DNA of 7,480 nucleotides from Lutibacter sp. (lineage in GTDB: Bacteria; Bacteroidota; Bacteroidia; Flavobacteriales; Flavobacteriaceae), in NCBI GenBank assembly GCA_004195315.1, contig SDWL01000097.1:1-7480 (forward strand), given 5' to 3'. The position numbers and the translations under genes were made by a program. Below the pieces are notes generated by a model that saw only the letters and a program-made list of their open reading frames with translations, was not told where the DNA came from and made no database searches. Shown piece by piece: positions 1 to 6,927 of the stretch. Position 1 is the stretch's first letter; each line of letters opens with the position of its first letter.

Positions 1-1
1 A

Positions 2-676
2 GCTGAACGAGAGTTAAGAAAAACAGAAGATTTATTAGAAATAAACTCCACTTTTGGCTATCGAAAAAATACAGGATCTAATTGGTACTACTCAGCAAAA
101 TTTAATTTTAAAACTCAATTTTCAAACGGTTATAAATATCCAAATACTGAAAAACCAATTTCAAAATTATTTTCACCAGCATATTTATTTTTAGGAATTG
201 GATCTGAATACTCATCTAAAAAAAACCATTTAAAATTTTATCTTTCACCTGTTACTAACAAAACAACATTTGTTTACAATCAAACACTCGCAAATGAAGG
301 TTCTTTTGGTGTTAAACCAGCTATTTATGACGATTTAAACAATTTAATTTCTGAAGGTAAAAACACAAAAATGGAATTTGGAACCCTACTTACTGGTGAA
401 TGGAATGCTGCTGTAATGAAAAATATAAAAATGGCTAATAAGCTAAATTTATATTCAGATTATTTAAATAATTACGGAAATATTGATATCAACTGGGAAT
501 TGAATTTTGATTTAACTATTAATAAATATGTTACGGCTAATGTTGGTTCTCAACTAGTTTTTGATGATGACGTGAAATATAAAGAGGATATTAATAATGA
601 TGGTATATTAGATATTTTAGGCTCTAAAATTCAATTAAAACAACTTTTAGGTGTTGGCTTCTCATATATTTTTTAA
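2..676 (+). CDS. DUF3078 domain protein, 3' part (start outside window)
   Basis: The reading frame is open from the first bases of the window to a TAA at 674-676, giving 224 residues of a longer protein whose N-terminus lies upstream. The translation has the look of the Bacteroidota DUF3078 family: an early RKTEDLLEI segment, then FKTQFSNGYKYP, FSPAYLFLGIG, LSPVTNKTTFVYN, GSFGVKP, NLYSDYLNNYGNIDINWE and LGVGFSYIF. Alternating polar/hydrophobic strands rich in Tyr/Phe and a terminal Phe are typical of outer-membrane beta-barrel proteins, so an outer-membrane location is inferred. The family has no established function. The internal ATG at 371 is not a real start, because the conserved blocks begin well before it. 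The gene faces the VF530 gene tail to tail. Family assignment is from remembered motif pattern, not a search. Confidence 0.85.
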   Translation, partial: AERELRKTEDLLEINSTFGYRKNTGSNWYYSAKFNFKTQFSNGYKYPNTEKPISKLFSPAYLFLGIGSEYSSKKNHLKFYLSPVTNKTTFVYNQTLANEGSFGVKPAIYDDLNNLISEGKNTKMEFGTLLTGEWNAAVMKNIKMANKLNLYSDYLNNYGNIDINWELNFDLTINKYVTANVGSQLVFDDDVKYKEDINNDGILDILGSKIQLKQLLGVGFSYIF

Positions 677-750
677 TTAATAATTAGCTTCCTACTGCCT
701 TACAATTTTTCAAAAGTTACTTGTTGAACATTTGCACATTCAATATTCTA

Positions 751-804
751 AACATGCTAAATATGTCGTTTTTTTTTAAGTTGAAAAATGACATATCTAA
801 TGTT
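751..804. terminator. AT-rich inverted repeat, likely bidirectional terminator
   Basis: Bases 761-773 (ATATGTCGTTTTT) pair with 784-796 (AAAAATGACATAT) over 13 positions with one G:T wobble, around a 10-base loop. A further AACAT (751-755) / ATGTT (800-804) pairing lies outside a small internal loop. T-rich and A-rich runs flank the loop side. It lies between two convergent genes (left gene ends at 676, right gene ends at 845), where a shared terminator is expected. The stem is AT-rich, so termination strength is uncertain. Confidence 0.5.
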
Positions 805-844
805 GGTTATAAATAAATCATGAGCATTTAAATGCAATTAGAAA

Positions 845-1081
845 TTATTTTTTAACAGATTTTAAATATAAATTTTCAACTTTAGTTCTAGCCCAAGGTG
901 TTTTTCTTAGAAATTTTAGACACGATTTTATTGAGGGATTGCTTTTAAAACAATTTAAATTAAGGTCCGCTCCTAATTCCTCCCAACCATAAGTTGCCAC
1001 TAAATATTGTACAACTTCTGCCAACTTAATACCGTGTAGTGGACTGTTTGGATGTTCTTGTTTTTTGTTTTCTTCCTCCAT
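845..1081 (-). CDS. VF530-family (DUF2132) small DNA-binding protein
   Basis: This 78-residue protein matches the compact VF530/DUF2132 family, named after a Vibrio fischeri protein of known structure and annotated as DNA-binding. Visible family blocks are NSPLHG (12-17), YGWEELG (31-37), and a C-terminal stretch (43-65) with CFKSNPS, LKFLRK and TPWAR. Length is typical, with a short charged N-terminal extension (MEEENKKQEH). The biological role of the family is not established. The start at 1081 is the only good one, and the block order fits. A perfect TAnnTTTG box sits 8 bases before the ATG, implying a very short leader. The gene is divergent from the NYN gene and convergent with the DUF3078 gene, so it appears monocistronic. 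Confidence 0.88.
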   Translation of the reverse strand: MEEENKKQEHPNSPLHGIKLAEVVQYLVATYGWEELGADLNLNCFKSNPSIKSCLKFLRKTPWARTKVENLYLKSVKK

Positions 1082-1089
1082 ATGAAATG

Positions 1090-1097
1090 CAAAAATA
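1090..1097 (-). promoter_or_regulatory. -7 promoter element of VF530 gene
   Basis: On the minus strand this reads TATTTTTG, a perfect match to the Bacteroidota -7 consensus TAnnTTTG. Only 8 bases separate it from the ATG. No clear TTG (-33) element is present at the usual 19-21 base spacing; the closest is TTC at 1116-1118. Confidence 0.5.
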
Positions 1098-1200
1098 GAT
1101 TATTTTTAAAGAATTGAATTTTAATTTTCATAGAAACTTCAACAAGTATTTAAAAAATGGTTAGTACCAATTACCAAAAAAAGTAAAACAAATTTTTCTG

Positions 1201-1208
1201 TATCTTTA
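1201..1208 (+). promoter_or_regulatory. possible -7 element of NYN gene
   Basis: TATCTTTA differs from TAnnTTTG only at the last base and lies 18 bases before the ATG at 1227, a reasonable leader length. No TTG is visible at the -33 position, so this is a weak call. Confidence 0.35.
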
Positions 1209-1226
1209 TAAATTAGAATAAAAATT

Positions 1227-1955
1227 ATGATAAAAGACATAAAATTAGCTGTGCTTATTGACGGTGATAATATTCCTTCAAAATATATTAAAGAAATGAT
1301 GGAGGAAATTGCAAAATATGGTACACCAACCATAAAACGTATTTATGGAGATTGGACTAAGCCACAGTTGGGAAAATGGAAAACCATTTTGCTTGAAAAT
1401 GCAATTACACCAATACAACAATATGGTTATACTGTAGGTAAGAACGCTACGGATTCAGCAATGATTATTGATGCGATGGATATTTTATATTCAGAAAAAG
1501 TTGATGGTTTTTGTTTGGTTTCATCAGATAGTGATTTCACAAAATTAGCAACAAGACTTAGAGAGGAGGGCTTAGTAGTTTATGGAATAGGTGAAAAGAA
1601 AACACCTAGTCCTTTTATTGTGGCCTGTGATAAATTTATTTATTTAGAAATTTTAGAAACTGAAGAGGACAATCAAGACGGAATTAGAAAACATAAAAAA
1701 GAAAATATAGATAAAATAACCCCAAAAGTAATACAGTTGCTTAAAAATTCGGTTTCCGACACTGCTGATGATGATGGCTGGGCTTTTATGGGAGATGTTG
1801 GCACACTTCTTTTAAAAAAACAACCCAACTTTGATGCACGTAATTTTGGATTCCAAAAGCTAACACAATTATTTAAATCTTTAAAACAATTTGAAATTGA
1901 GCAAAGGGATAAAACGAGTGGACGTTTTAAGCTAATTTATGTCCGTAACAAATAA
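1227..1955 (+). CDS. NYN-domain nuclease with C-terminal OST-HTH/LOTUS domain
   Basis: The 242-residue protein has two parts. Residues 5-142 form a NYN (PIN-like, LabA-type) domain, a metal-dependent RNase fold, with the acidic motifs IDGDN (D12, D14), GKNATDSAM (D76), D82 and SSDSDF (D101, D103) that normally line the active site. Residues about 160-240 resemble an OST-HTH/LOTUS domain: a predicted helix (ITPKVIQLLKNSV), GWAFMGDVGTLL, NFDARNFGFQKLTQLF, then a strand pair ending in GRFKLIYVR. A charged linker (144-163) joins them. In known proteins LOTUS domains bind RNA or protein partners, so an RNA-processing or RNA-decay role is inferred; substrate is unknown. All expected acidic residues are present, so it is probably active. 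It stands alone, divergent from the VF530 gene. The first codon MIKDIKLAVLIDGDN fits the family start. Confidence 0.9.
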   Translation: MIKDIKLAVLIDGDNIPSKYIKEMMEEIAKYGTPTIKRIYGDWTKPQLGKWKTILLENAITPIQQYGYTVGKNATDSAMIIDAMDILYSEKVDGFCLVSSDSDFTKLATRLREEGLVVYGIGEKKTPSPFIVACDKFIYLEILETEEDNQDGIRKHKKENIDKITPKVIQLLKNSVSDTADDDGWAFMGDVGTLLLKKQPNFDARNFGFQKLTQLFKSLKQFEIEQRDKTSGRFKLIYVRNK

Positions 1956-2070
1956 AGTGTTACTTCGCTGATATTAAGAAATCTAATTTTTACATTTATA
2001 GAACTACACTTCAAATTGTTTTTTTGTTTGGTTTCTTTTCATATATTACAATAACCTTATATTTTTATTT

Positions 2071-3549
2071 ATGAATGATTATGGATTTTTATCAATACTT
2101 CCACCTATTATAGCAATTATTTTCGCACTAAGAACCAAACAAGTATACATTGCTTTATTTTTTGGAATTTGGTTTTCCTGGGTTATTATGAGTGATTTTA
2201 ACATTTTAAAAGGAACTTTAGCCACTATAGAGGGAATGGTTAATGTTTTTAAATCTGAAGGAAATTCTAGAACAATTATGTTTAGCGCTTTGGTAGGTGC
2301 TTTACTACTTTTTATTCAGTATTCTAGAGGTGTTGAAGGTTTTCTAAATAAATTAAATATATTGATTGCATATTTTGAAAAAAAGAAAACAGGCTATAGT
2401 AGAGTTATAGTACAATTGTTAGCTATGTTTACCGGAATTATTTTATTTGTTGAAACTAGTATTAGTTCACTAACGGTAGGAACCTTATATAGACCTATTT
2501 TTGATAAATTAAAAATTCCAAGAGAAAAACTAGCCTACATTGCCGATTCTAGTTCGGCTCCAACTTCAATTTTAATTCCTTTTAATGCTTGGGGAGCATT
2601 TATTATGGGTTTGTTAATTACACAGGGAATTGAGCATCCATTTGCGGTATTAATAGCATCAATTAAATATAATTTTTACGCAATTGTGGCCTTATTGATT
2701 TTAACATTAGTAATTGTTTTCAAAAAAGATATAGGCTCCATGGCAAAAGCCGAAAAGAGAACTAAAGAAACGGGTAAATTAATGAACGAAGGTTCTAAAC
2801 CTATGCTTTCAGACGCGGTGACATCATATCCACCAAAAGAAGGAATTAAAGCAAAAGCCTACAATATGGTTATTCCTTTGGTGACAATGGTGATAATGAT
2901 GCCTATTAATTTAGCGTATACCGGCTGGAGTAAAGTAGAAAACTATAGTTCTTTTTCTAATCATTTTTCACAGGCTATTGGAAAAGGTTCAGGCTCTTCA
3001 TCAGTATTATACGCTGTAGTTACAGCTATTTTTGTAGCCATGGTTTTATATAGATTTCAAGGAATCATGAAAACGAAAGAAATGGTAGATTTAACCTTAA
3101 AAGGAATAAGCGAATTAATGCCTTTAGCATTATTAATGATGCTTGCTTTTGCTATTGGAGAAGCTTGCAATCAGCTAGGAACAGGAATTTATATAGCTAA
3201 TATATCTAAAGATTGGCTTTCTCCAGAACTACTACCCGTTATTGTTTTTGTTTTAAGTTCATTTATTGCATTTTCTACTGGAACTTCGTGGGGTACTTTT
3301 GCAATTATGCTTGCTATTTCTTTACCAATGGCAGAAATTCATGGCTCAAATATAAATTTAATAATTGCAGCAACGTTGGGTGGAGGTGTTTTTGGAGATC
3401 ATTGTTCTCCTATTTCTGATACTTCTATTATTTCCTCAATGGCTTCAGCCAGCGACCATATAGATCACGTGAGAACTCAATTACCTTATGCATTAATTGG
3501 CGGATTAATAAGTGCTGTTTTGTATCTTATTATGGGTTTTTTGGTTTAA
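2071..3549 (+). CDS. NhaC-family Na+/H+ antiporter-like membrane protein
   Basis: A full-length 492-residue inner-membrane transporter of the NhaC family (Na_H_antiporter domain). About ten or more hydrophobic segments are visible, for example 6-40, 68-84, 112-140, 165-185, 190-217, 264-282, 310-327, 348-366, 386-418, 428-442 and 470-492. Family signatures include a DSSSAPTSILIPFNAWG block (159-175), FSTGTSWGTF (401-410) and GGGVFGDHCSPISDTSIIS (437-455), the region of conserved polar residues thought to handle ions. A hydrophilic loop (219-263) splits the protein into two halves. Exchange of Na+ for H+ is the usual family prediction, but relatives exchange organic substrates such as malate/lactate, so substrate is not proven here. 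It is monocistronic, followed by a strong terminator shared with the helicase gene. Confidence 0.9.
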   Translation: MNDYGFLSILPPIIAIIFALRTKQVYIALFFGIWFSWVIMSDFNILKGTLATIEGMVNVFKSEGNSRTIMFSALVGALLLFIQYSRGVEGFLNKLNILIAYFEKKKTGYSRVIVQLLAMFTGIILFVETSISSLTVGTLYRPIFDKLKIPREKLAYIADSSSAPTSILIPFNAWGAFIMGLLITQGIEHPFAVLIASIKYNFYAIVALLILTLVIVFKKDIGSMAKAEKRTKETGKLMNEGSKPMLSDAVTSYPPKEGIKAKAYNMVIPLVTMVIMMPINLAYTGWSKVENYSSFSNHFSQAIGKGSGSSSVLYAVVTAIFVAMVLYRFQGIMKTKEMVDLTLKGISELMPLALLMMLAFAIGEACNQLGTGIYIANISKDWLSPELLPVIVFVLSSFIAFSTGTSWGTFAIMLAISLPMAEIHGSNINLIIAATLGGGVFGDHCSPISDTSIISSMASASDHIDHVRTQLPYALIGGLISAVLYLIMGFLV

Positions 3550-3569
3550 TTGTTAAAACAGAAATACAC

Positions 3570-3620
3570 TAAAAATAAAAAACAACTTAACTATTGATGT
3601 TAAGTTGTTTTTTATTTTTA
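3570..3620. terminator. strong bidirectional terminator
   Basis: A perfect 22-bp stem (3570-3591 with 3599-3620) closes a 7-base loop TATTGAT. The core ACAACTTAAC / GTTAAGTTGT is flanked by an A-tract on the left and a T-tract on the right, so transcripts from either side end in a hairpin plus U-run. It lies between the antiporter gene (ends 3549) and the helicase gene (ends 3651). Confidence 0.9.
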
Positions 3621-3650
3621 AATATATTAAATGGCTAAATGCTCTCGTAT

Positions 3651-4934
3651 TTAATAACGTCGCTTTTTTGAAGAAGGTCTTCTGCTTTGTTCTTTTTGTG
3701 TGTTTCCACCTTCTTTAGGTGTACGATCTGAATGATGTTTTAATTTTTTTCGTTGATTTTTTGAAGGCTCTTTTGGAATAGGAGCATCTTCAATTCCATC
3801 ATCAATAAATGGGTGTTCTGAAATGACAGGAATTTGCTGATTTATTAATTTTTGAATATCTTTTAAATACGCTTTTTCTTCAGCATTACAAAAAGACAAG
3901 GCAATTCCGCTTGCTTTTGCTCTACCTGTTCTTCCAATTCTATGAACATATGTTTCTGGAATATTTGGTAAATCAAAATTAACAACCAAAGATAAATCTT
4001 CAACATCTATACCACGTGCAGCAATATCAGTTGCAATTAATATATTTAACTTCCCTTCTTTAAAATTGCCTAAAGCACGTTGTCTGGCGCCTTGAGATTT
4101 ATTTCCATGAATGGCTGCAGATTTTATATGTACTTTTGTTAAAGAACGTACAATTTTATCCGCTCCATGTTTAGTTCTTGAAAATACCAATACTGAAGAA
4201 TTTGGGTTTTCCTCTAAAATATGTATTAGTAATTTTGTTTTGTTTGGCTTGCTTACAAAATAAATTGCTTGTTCTACTTTTTCAGCAGTAGCCTGTTTTG
4301 GTTGTATGGTTACTTTTTGATAGTTCCCAAGAATTTTACTCGATAAATCTATAATTGCTGAAGGCATAGTTGCTGAAAAGAAAAGAGATTGTCTTTTTTC
4401 AGGTAATTTGGCAATTATTTTTTTAATATCATGAATAAAACCCATATCTAACATTTGATCGGCTTCATCTAACACAAAGTATTTTACATATCTTAAAGAA
4501 ATAAAACCTTGTGATATTAAATCTAACAAACGACCTGGAGTTGCCACCAAAATATCTGTACCTCTTCTTAATTCATCAGTTTGTGCTCTTTGTTTTACTC
4601 CACCAAAAATAACCACATTATTTATGCCCGTATATTTTCCGTAATCAGTAATGTTTTGAGCAATTTGTATTGCCAATTCTCGTGTAGGAGTAATTATAAG
4701 TGCCCTAATTTTTCGTTGTCCTTTATGGTCATTTTTACTATTGTAAAGATGTTGTAAAATTGGAATTGTAAAAGCCGCTGTTTTACCAGTTCCCGTTTGT
4801 GCGCAACCTAATAAATCTTTTCTGTCTAATAAAATAGGAATTGATTGTTCCTGAATTGGTGTTGGGTGAGTGTAACCTTCATCTTCAAGTGCTTTCAAGA
4901 TTTGGTCGTTAATTCCTAAGTCTGTAAATTTCAT
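3651..4934 (-). CDS. DEAD-box ATP-dependent RNA helicase, RhlE-like
   Basis: The 427-residue protein has every DEAD-box motif in order: F3 and PTPIQ (24-28, Q motif), AQTGTGKT (45-52, Walker A), PTRELA (83-88), GG (111-112), TPGR (132-135), DEAD..D (156-159, Walker B), SAT (187-189), VLVFSRTK (248-255), ATDIAARGID (301-310) and HRIGRTGR (331-338). A lysine/arginine-rich, low-complexity tail (about 385-427) should aid RNA binding, as in RhlE-like helicases that act in RNA decay, ribosome assembly or cold adaptation. An earlier in-frame ATG at 4958 would add MNSTIFAA, but a perfect TAnnTTTG promoter box lies inside that extension and MKFTDLGI is the normal family start, so 4934 is chosen. It is divergent from the HAD phosphatase gene. 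Confidence 0.95.
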   Translation of the reverse strand: MKFTDLGINDQILKALEDEGYTHPTPIQEQSIPILLDRKDLLGCAQTGTGKTAAFTIPILQHLYNSKNDHKGQRKIRALIITPTRELAIQIAQNITDYGKYTGINNVVIFGGVKQRAQTDELRRGTDILVATPGRLLDLISQGFISLRYVKYFVLDEADQMLDMGFIHDIKKIIAKLPEKRQSLFFSATMPSAIIDLSSKILGNYQKVTIQPKQATAEKVEQAIYFVSKPNKTKLLIHILEENPNSSVLVFSRTKHGADKIVRSLTKVHIKSAAIHGNKSQGARQRALGNFKEGKLNILIATDIAARGIDVEDLSLVVNFDLPNIPETYVHRIGRTGRAKASGIALSFCNAEEKAYLKDIQKLINQQIPVISEHPFIDDGIEDAPIPKEPSKNQRKKLKHHSDRTPKEGGNTQKEQSRRPSSKKRRY

Positions 4935-4939
4935 GGCGG

Positions 4940-4947
4940 CAAAGATA
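4940..4947 (-). promoter_or_regulatory. -7 promoter element of DEAD-box helicase gene
   Basis: The minus strand reads TATCTTTG, a perfect TAnnTTTG. Five bases (CCGCC) separate it from the chosen ATG at 4934, so the mRNA would be leaderless or nearly so. At the -33 position only a weak CTG (4967-4969, spacing 19) is seen. The box decides the start: an ATG at 4958 would lie upstream of it. Confidence 0.6.
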
Positions 4948-5033
4948 GTTGAATTCATTGGATATTCAGTTTTGATTATAAATGGGTAAATTGAACTATT
5001 AAAATTGAATTTTAATACTAATATTTGATTGCG

Positions 5034-5041
5034 TACTTTTG
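5034..5041 (+). promoter_or_regulatory. -7 promoter element of HAD phosphatase gene
   Basis: TACTTTTG is a perfect TAnnTTTG. A TTTA (5010-5013) sits 20 bases upstream as a near-match to the TTTG -33 element. The expected transcription start is about 5045, which rules out the in-frame TTG at 5025 as a start and leaves ATG 5049 (almost no leader) or ATG 5064 (leader of about 19 bases). Confidence 0.6.
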
Positions 5042-5063
5042 CAGCCGAATGAAAAAATCACCA

Positions 5064-5867
5064 ATGAATTATAAATTAATTTGCACTGATATTGATGGTA
5101 CACTTTTAAATAAGGACAGAGAATTATCAGAAATCACAATTAATGAAGTAAAACGAATTGCGCCAATTCCATTTGTGCTAATTTCATCACGTATGCCAAA
5201 AGCTATCCGCCATTTACAACAACAATTTAAAAATACAACAACGCCTATAATAGCTTATAATGGAGGACTGGTGTTAGATAATGATACTATTTTACATTCT
5301 ACAGTTATTAATAACACCGTATTATCTGAAATTATTAGTCAGTGTTCAAAAACATCTATTCATTTAAGTTTGTATTATGCTGATGAATGGTATGTGCCAT
5401 CAATGGATTATTGGGCAAAAAGAGAAGCTAATAACACAAAAGTAATTCCAACAGTAAAATCAAATGTAGCCGTTTTATCTAAATGGAAAATTGAGGGTAA
5501 AGGCGCGCATAAAATTATGTGTATGGGTGATGAGGCTGAAATTGGTGTTTTATACAATTCACTGGAAGAAAGTTATTCAAATGAAATAATATTGTATCGT
5601 TCAAAACCAACTTACATTGAAATTTCACATAATTCCATATCTAAAAAAACAGCTATTGAAGTATTGTTAAAAAACTGTTATTCAGAAATTTCACTGAAAA
5701 ATGTAATAGCTTTTGGAGATAATTATAACGATATTGAAATGTTGAAAGCTGTAGGTTTAGGCGTAGCAGTAGCAAATGCAAAAGAAGAAGTACTTAAAAT
5801 TGCAAATATAATTACAGATTCCAATAAAGATAATGGAGTAGCGAAGGTTCTTAAAGAGTTGTTTTAA
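5064..5867 (+). CDS. Cof-type HAD-IIB family phosphatase
   Basis: A complete 267-residue cytosolic phosphatase of the haloacid dehalogenase superfamily, Cof/IIB subgroup. Motif I is TDIDGT (D9 nucleophile, D11 acid/base), motif II is LISSR (S41/S42), motif III lysine is in SISKKTAI (K194/K195), and motif IV is GDNYND (D219, D223), followed by VAVANA typical of Cof proteins. The cap domain lies between about 80 and 185. Relatives dephosphorylate sugar phosphates, flavin or pyridoxal phosphates; the substrate here cannot be told. The start is chosen at 5064 because MNYKLICTDIDGT places the nucleophile at the usual distance and leaves a normal leader after the promoter. ATG 5049 (adding MKKSP) is possible; TTG 5025 is upstream of the promoter box. 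It is monocistronic, divergent from the helicase gene. Confidence 0.92.
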   Translation: MNYKLICTDIDGTLLNKDRELSEITINEVKRIAPIPFVLISSRMPKAIRHLQQQFKNTTTPIIAYNGGLVLDNDTILHSTVINNTVLSEIISQCSKTSIHLSLYYADEWYVPSMDYWAKREANNTKVIPTVKSNVAVLSKWKIEGKGAHKIMCMGDEAEIGVLYNSLEESYSNEIILYRSKPTYIEISHNSISKKTAIEVLLKNCYSEISLKNVIAFGDNYNDIEMLKAVGLGVAVANAKEEVLKIANIITDSNKDNGVAKVLKELF

Positions 5868-5880
5868 GCAGAATTGATTA

Positions 5881-5919
5881 TTTTTTAAAACGCCTCTTAA
5901 TTCGAAGCGTTTTAAAAAA
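5881..5919. terminator. bidirectional terminator
   Basis: A perfect 13-bp stem pairs 5881-5893 (TTTTTTAAAACGC) with 5907-5919 (GCGTTTTAAAAAA) around a 13-base loop, in which TC/GA may add two pairs. The stem carries A/T runs on both sides, as expected of a terminator used from both directions. It lies between the HAD gene (ends 5867) and the membrane-protein gene (ends 5934). Confidence 0.85.
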
Positions 5920-5933
5920 CAGTTAGTTAGTAT

Positions 5934-6350
5934 CTATTCATTAGTTGCTTTAATAACTCCGATTACTAAAAGTAGGGAAGTTACTATAAAGAAAAATGCA
6001 CCAATGAAGCCTACCAAATCAAAGGTAGTAGCAGGATAAACGATTCCTCTTATAAATAATGCTATTGGCATAATAATCATTAAAATACCTGACCATGAGA
6101 CATAATTTTTTATTTTATCTGTAAATCCAAGATATGGTATTACAACCGCAAGCAATAAATTATATAAAGCAAAAGGCATTCCGTGTGTATGAGCTGCACG
6201 CATCATGGCTTCTCCTTTTAAAATCATATAATGTCCATCATATGCTTCAGGAAAACGAAGATCAAAACGCATTCCCATATACATACCTAAAAATGCAGAA
6301 ACCAAAAATAAAATACCTGCTGCTAGAGCATTTCTTTTGTAAAATTTCAT
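5934..6350 (-). CDS. four-helix membrane protein of unknown function
   Basis: I do not recognise this 138-residue protein with certainty. It has four hydrophobic segments (about 8-27, 57-75, 84-103, 111-133), so it is probably an inner-membrane protein with both termini on the same side. Between helices 1 and 2 is a polar stretch with H40 (YDGHYMI), E47 and an AHTHGM motif (H54, H56) at the start of helix 2. Such histidines could bind metal or heme. The HTH-before-a-helix pattern is loosely like DUF2871 and oxidase-related small membrane proteins, but this is only a resemblance. The gene begins 2 bases after the DinB-like stop codon, so the two are almost surely co-transcribed and probably translationally coupled, under the promoter at 6916-6923 and the putative HxlR operator. 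Confidence 0.8.
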   Translation of the reverse strand: MKFYKRNALAAGILFLVSAFLGMYMGMRFDLRFPEAYDGHYMILKGEAMMRAAHTHGMPFALYNLLLAVVIPYLGFTDKIKNYVSWSGILMIIMPIALFIRGIVYPATTFDLVGFIGAFFFIVTSLLLVIGVIKATNE

Positions 6351-6352
6351 AA

Positions 6353-6889
6353 TTATTTTTTTTCAGTTTGCAATTCCTTTATTACATCATAAAAAGTATG
6401 TTGAACATCTAAATATCCAAAATATTTTCTTAATCCTCCCATTTGTCCTAAATGATAGCTTTCGTGCCACATCATAAAACTCATTATTCCTCTAGGTGAT
6501 TTATCTTGCGTTGGTAATTTTGTTTCAATTGTAGCAGTAAACTCTATTTCCGTAATTATAGCTAAACGTCCATTAATTTTTTCAGTTATAGTATCCCAAT
6601 CATTTTTTATTTCAATTCCATCGTATTTCAAAGAGGTATCATAAGCTTTATTATACAATTCAGGAGTCTTCATTTCTCTTTCAATTGTAGATAAGTCAAT
6701 CCCTAAAACCTCAGCAATTTGAAATCTATTATTAGTGATGTGCCCAGCTTGCCAAGAAATAGGAGCAAAATAAGAGCCTTCTAATTGTGAATAATAATGT
6801 TCTGGTTTCAAATCTTTATAAACAGATAAGATAGTTAAATTGTTTATGTTTAAGATTCCTTCTAAGGAAATTACAGATGATGGTTTCAT
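6353..6889 (-). CDS. DinB/YfiT-like family metalloprotein
   Basis: The 178-residue protein fits the DinB superfamily, a four-helix bundle that binds a divalent metal through three histidines. The likely triad is H50 (SWQAGHITNN), H142 and H146 (MMWHESYHLGQMGGLRKYFG, a very typical DinB C-terminal motif). Length is normal. Relatives include damage- or stress-induced proteins and thiol-dependent transferases (bacillithiol or mycothiol type); the activity of this member is not predictable, and it should not be confused with DNA polymerase IV, also called DinB in E. coli. It is the first gene of a two-gene operon with a small membrane protein, and is divergent from an HxlR regulator. HxlR regulators often sense electrophiles or redox stress, which fits a protective role, but this is inference. 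Confidence 0.88.
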   Translation of the reverse strand: MKPSSVISLEGILNINNLTILSVYKDLKPEHYYSQLEGSYFAPISWQAGHITNNRFQIAEVLGIDLSTIEREMKTPELYNKAYDTSLKYDGIEIKNDWDTITEKINGRLAIITEIEFTATIETKLPTQDKSPRGIMSFMMWHESYHLGQMGGLRKYFGYLDVQHTFYDVIKELQTEKK

Positions 6890-6915
6890 TTATTAATATG
6901 TTTAAATTTATGATG

Positions 6916-6923
6916 TAAATGTA
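6916..6923 (-). promoter_or_regulatory. promoter (-7) of the DinB-like/membrane protein operon
   Basis: The minus strand reads TACATTTA, TAnnTTTG with one mismatch at the last base. A TTG at 6944-6946 (minus strand) stands 20 bases upstream as the -33 element and lies inside the palindrome at 6928-6952. The predicted leader is about 20 bases to the ATG at 6889. Confidence 0.5.
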
Positions 6924-6927
6924 ATTC

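Noticed and set aside
371..676. ATG at 371 as start of a separate 101-residue gene
   Set aside because: The frame is open back to the window edge and carries conserved DUF3078 blocks upstream of this ATG.
1139..1333. 64-residue minus-strand open frame
   Set aside because: It overlaps the start of the well-supported NYN gene on the opposite strand, has no recognisable domain and sits in the divergent promoter region.
2027..2059. Possible antiporter promoter, TTTG (2027-2030) and TAACCTTA (2052-2059)
   Set aside because: The -7 match is poor (two mismatches) and TTTG is common in this T-rich stretch, so it is not listed as a feature.
3213..3419. 68-residue plus-strand open frame
   Set aside because: It lies wholly inside the antiporter gene in another frame; its Cys/Phe-rich composition is typical of out-of-frame translation.
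3651..3780. Low-complexity Lys/Arg-rich helicase tail as a possible frameshift or fusion
   Set aside because: Basic disordered tails are normal for RhlE-like helicases and the frame ends just before a strong terminator.
4935..4958. ATG at 4958 as helicase start
   Set aside because: The promoter box 4940-4947 lies downstream of it, and MKFTDLGI at 4934 is the usual family N-terminus.
5025..5048. TTG start at 5025 for the HAD phosphatase
   Set aside because: A perfect -7 promoter box at 5034-5041 lies inside this extension, and the extra residues are not family-like.
6134..6352. 72-residue plus-strand open frame
   Set aside because: It is antisense to the four-helix membrane protein gene, which has a coherent hydrophobic pattern and tight operon spacing.
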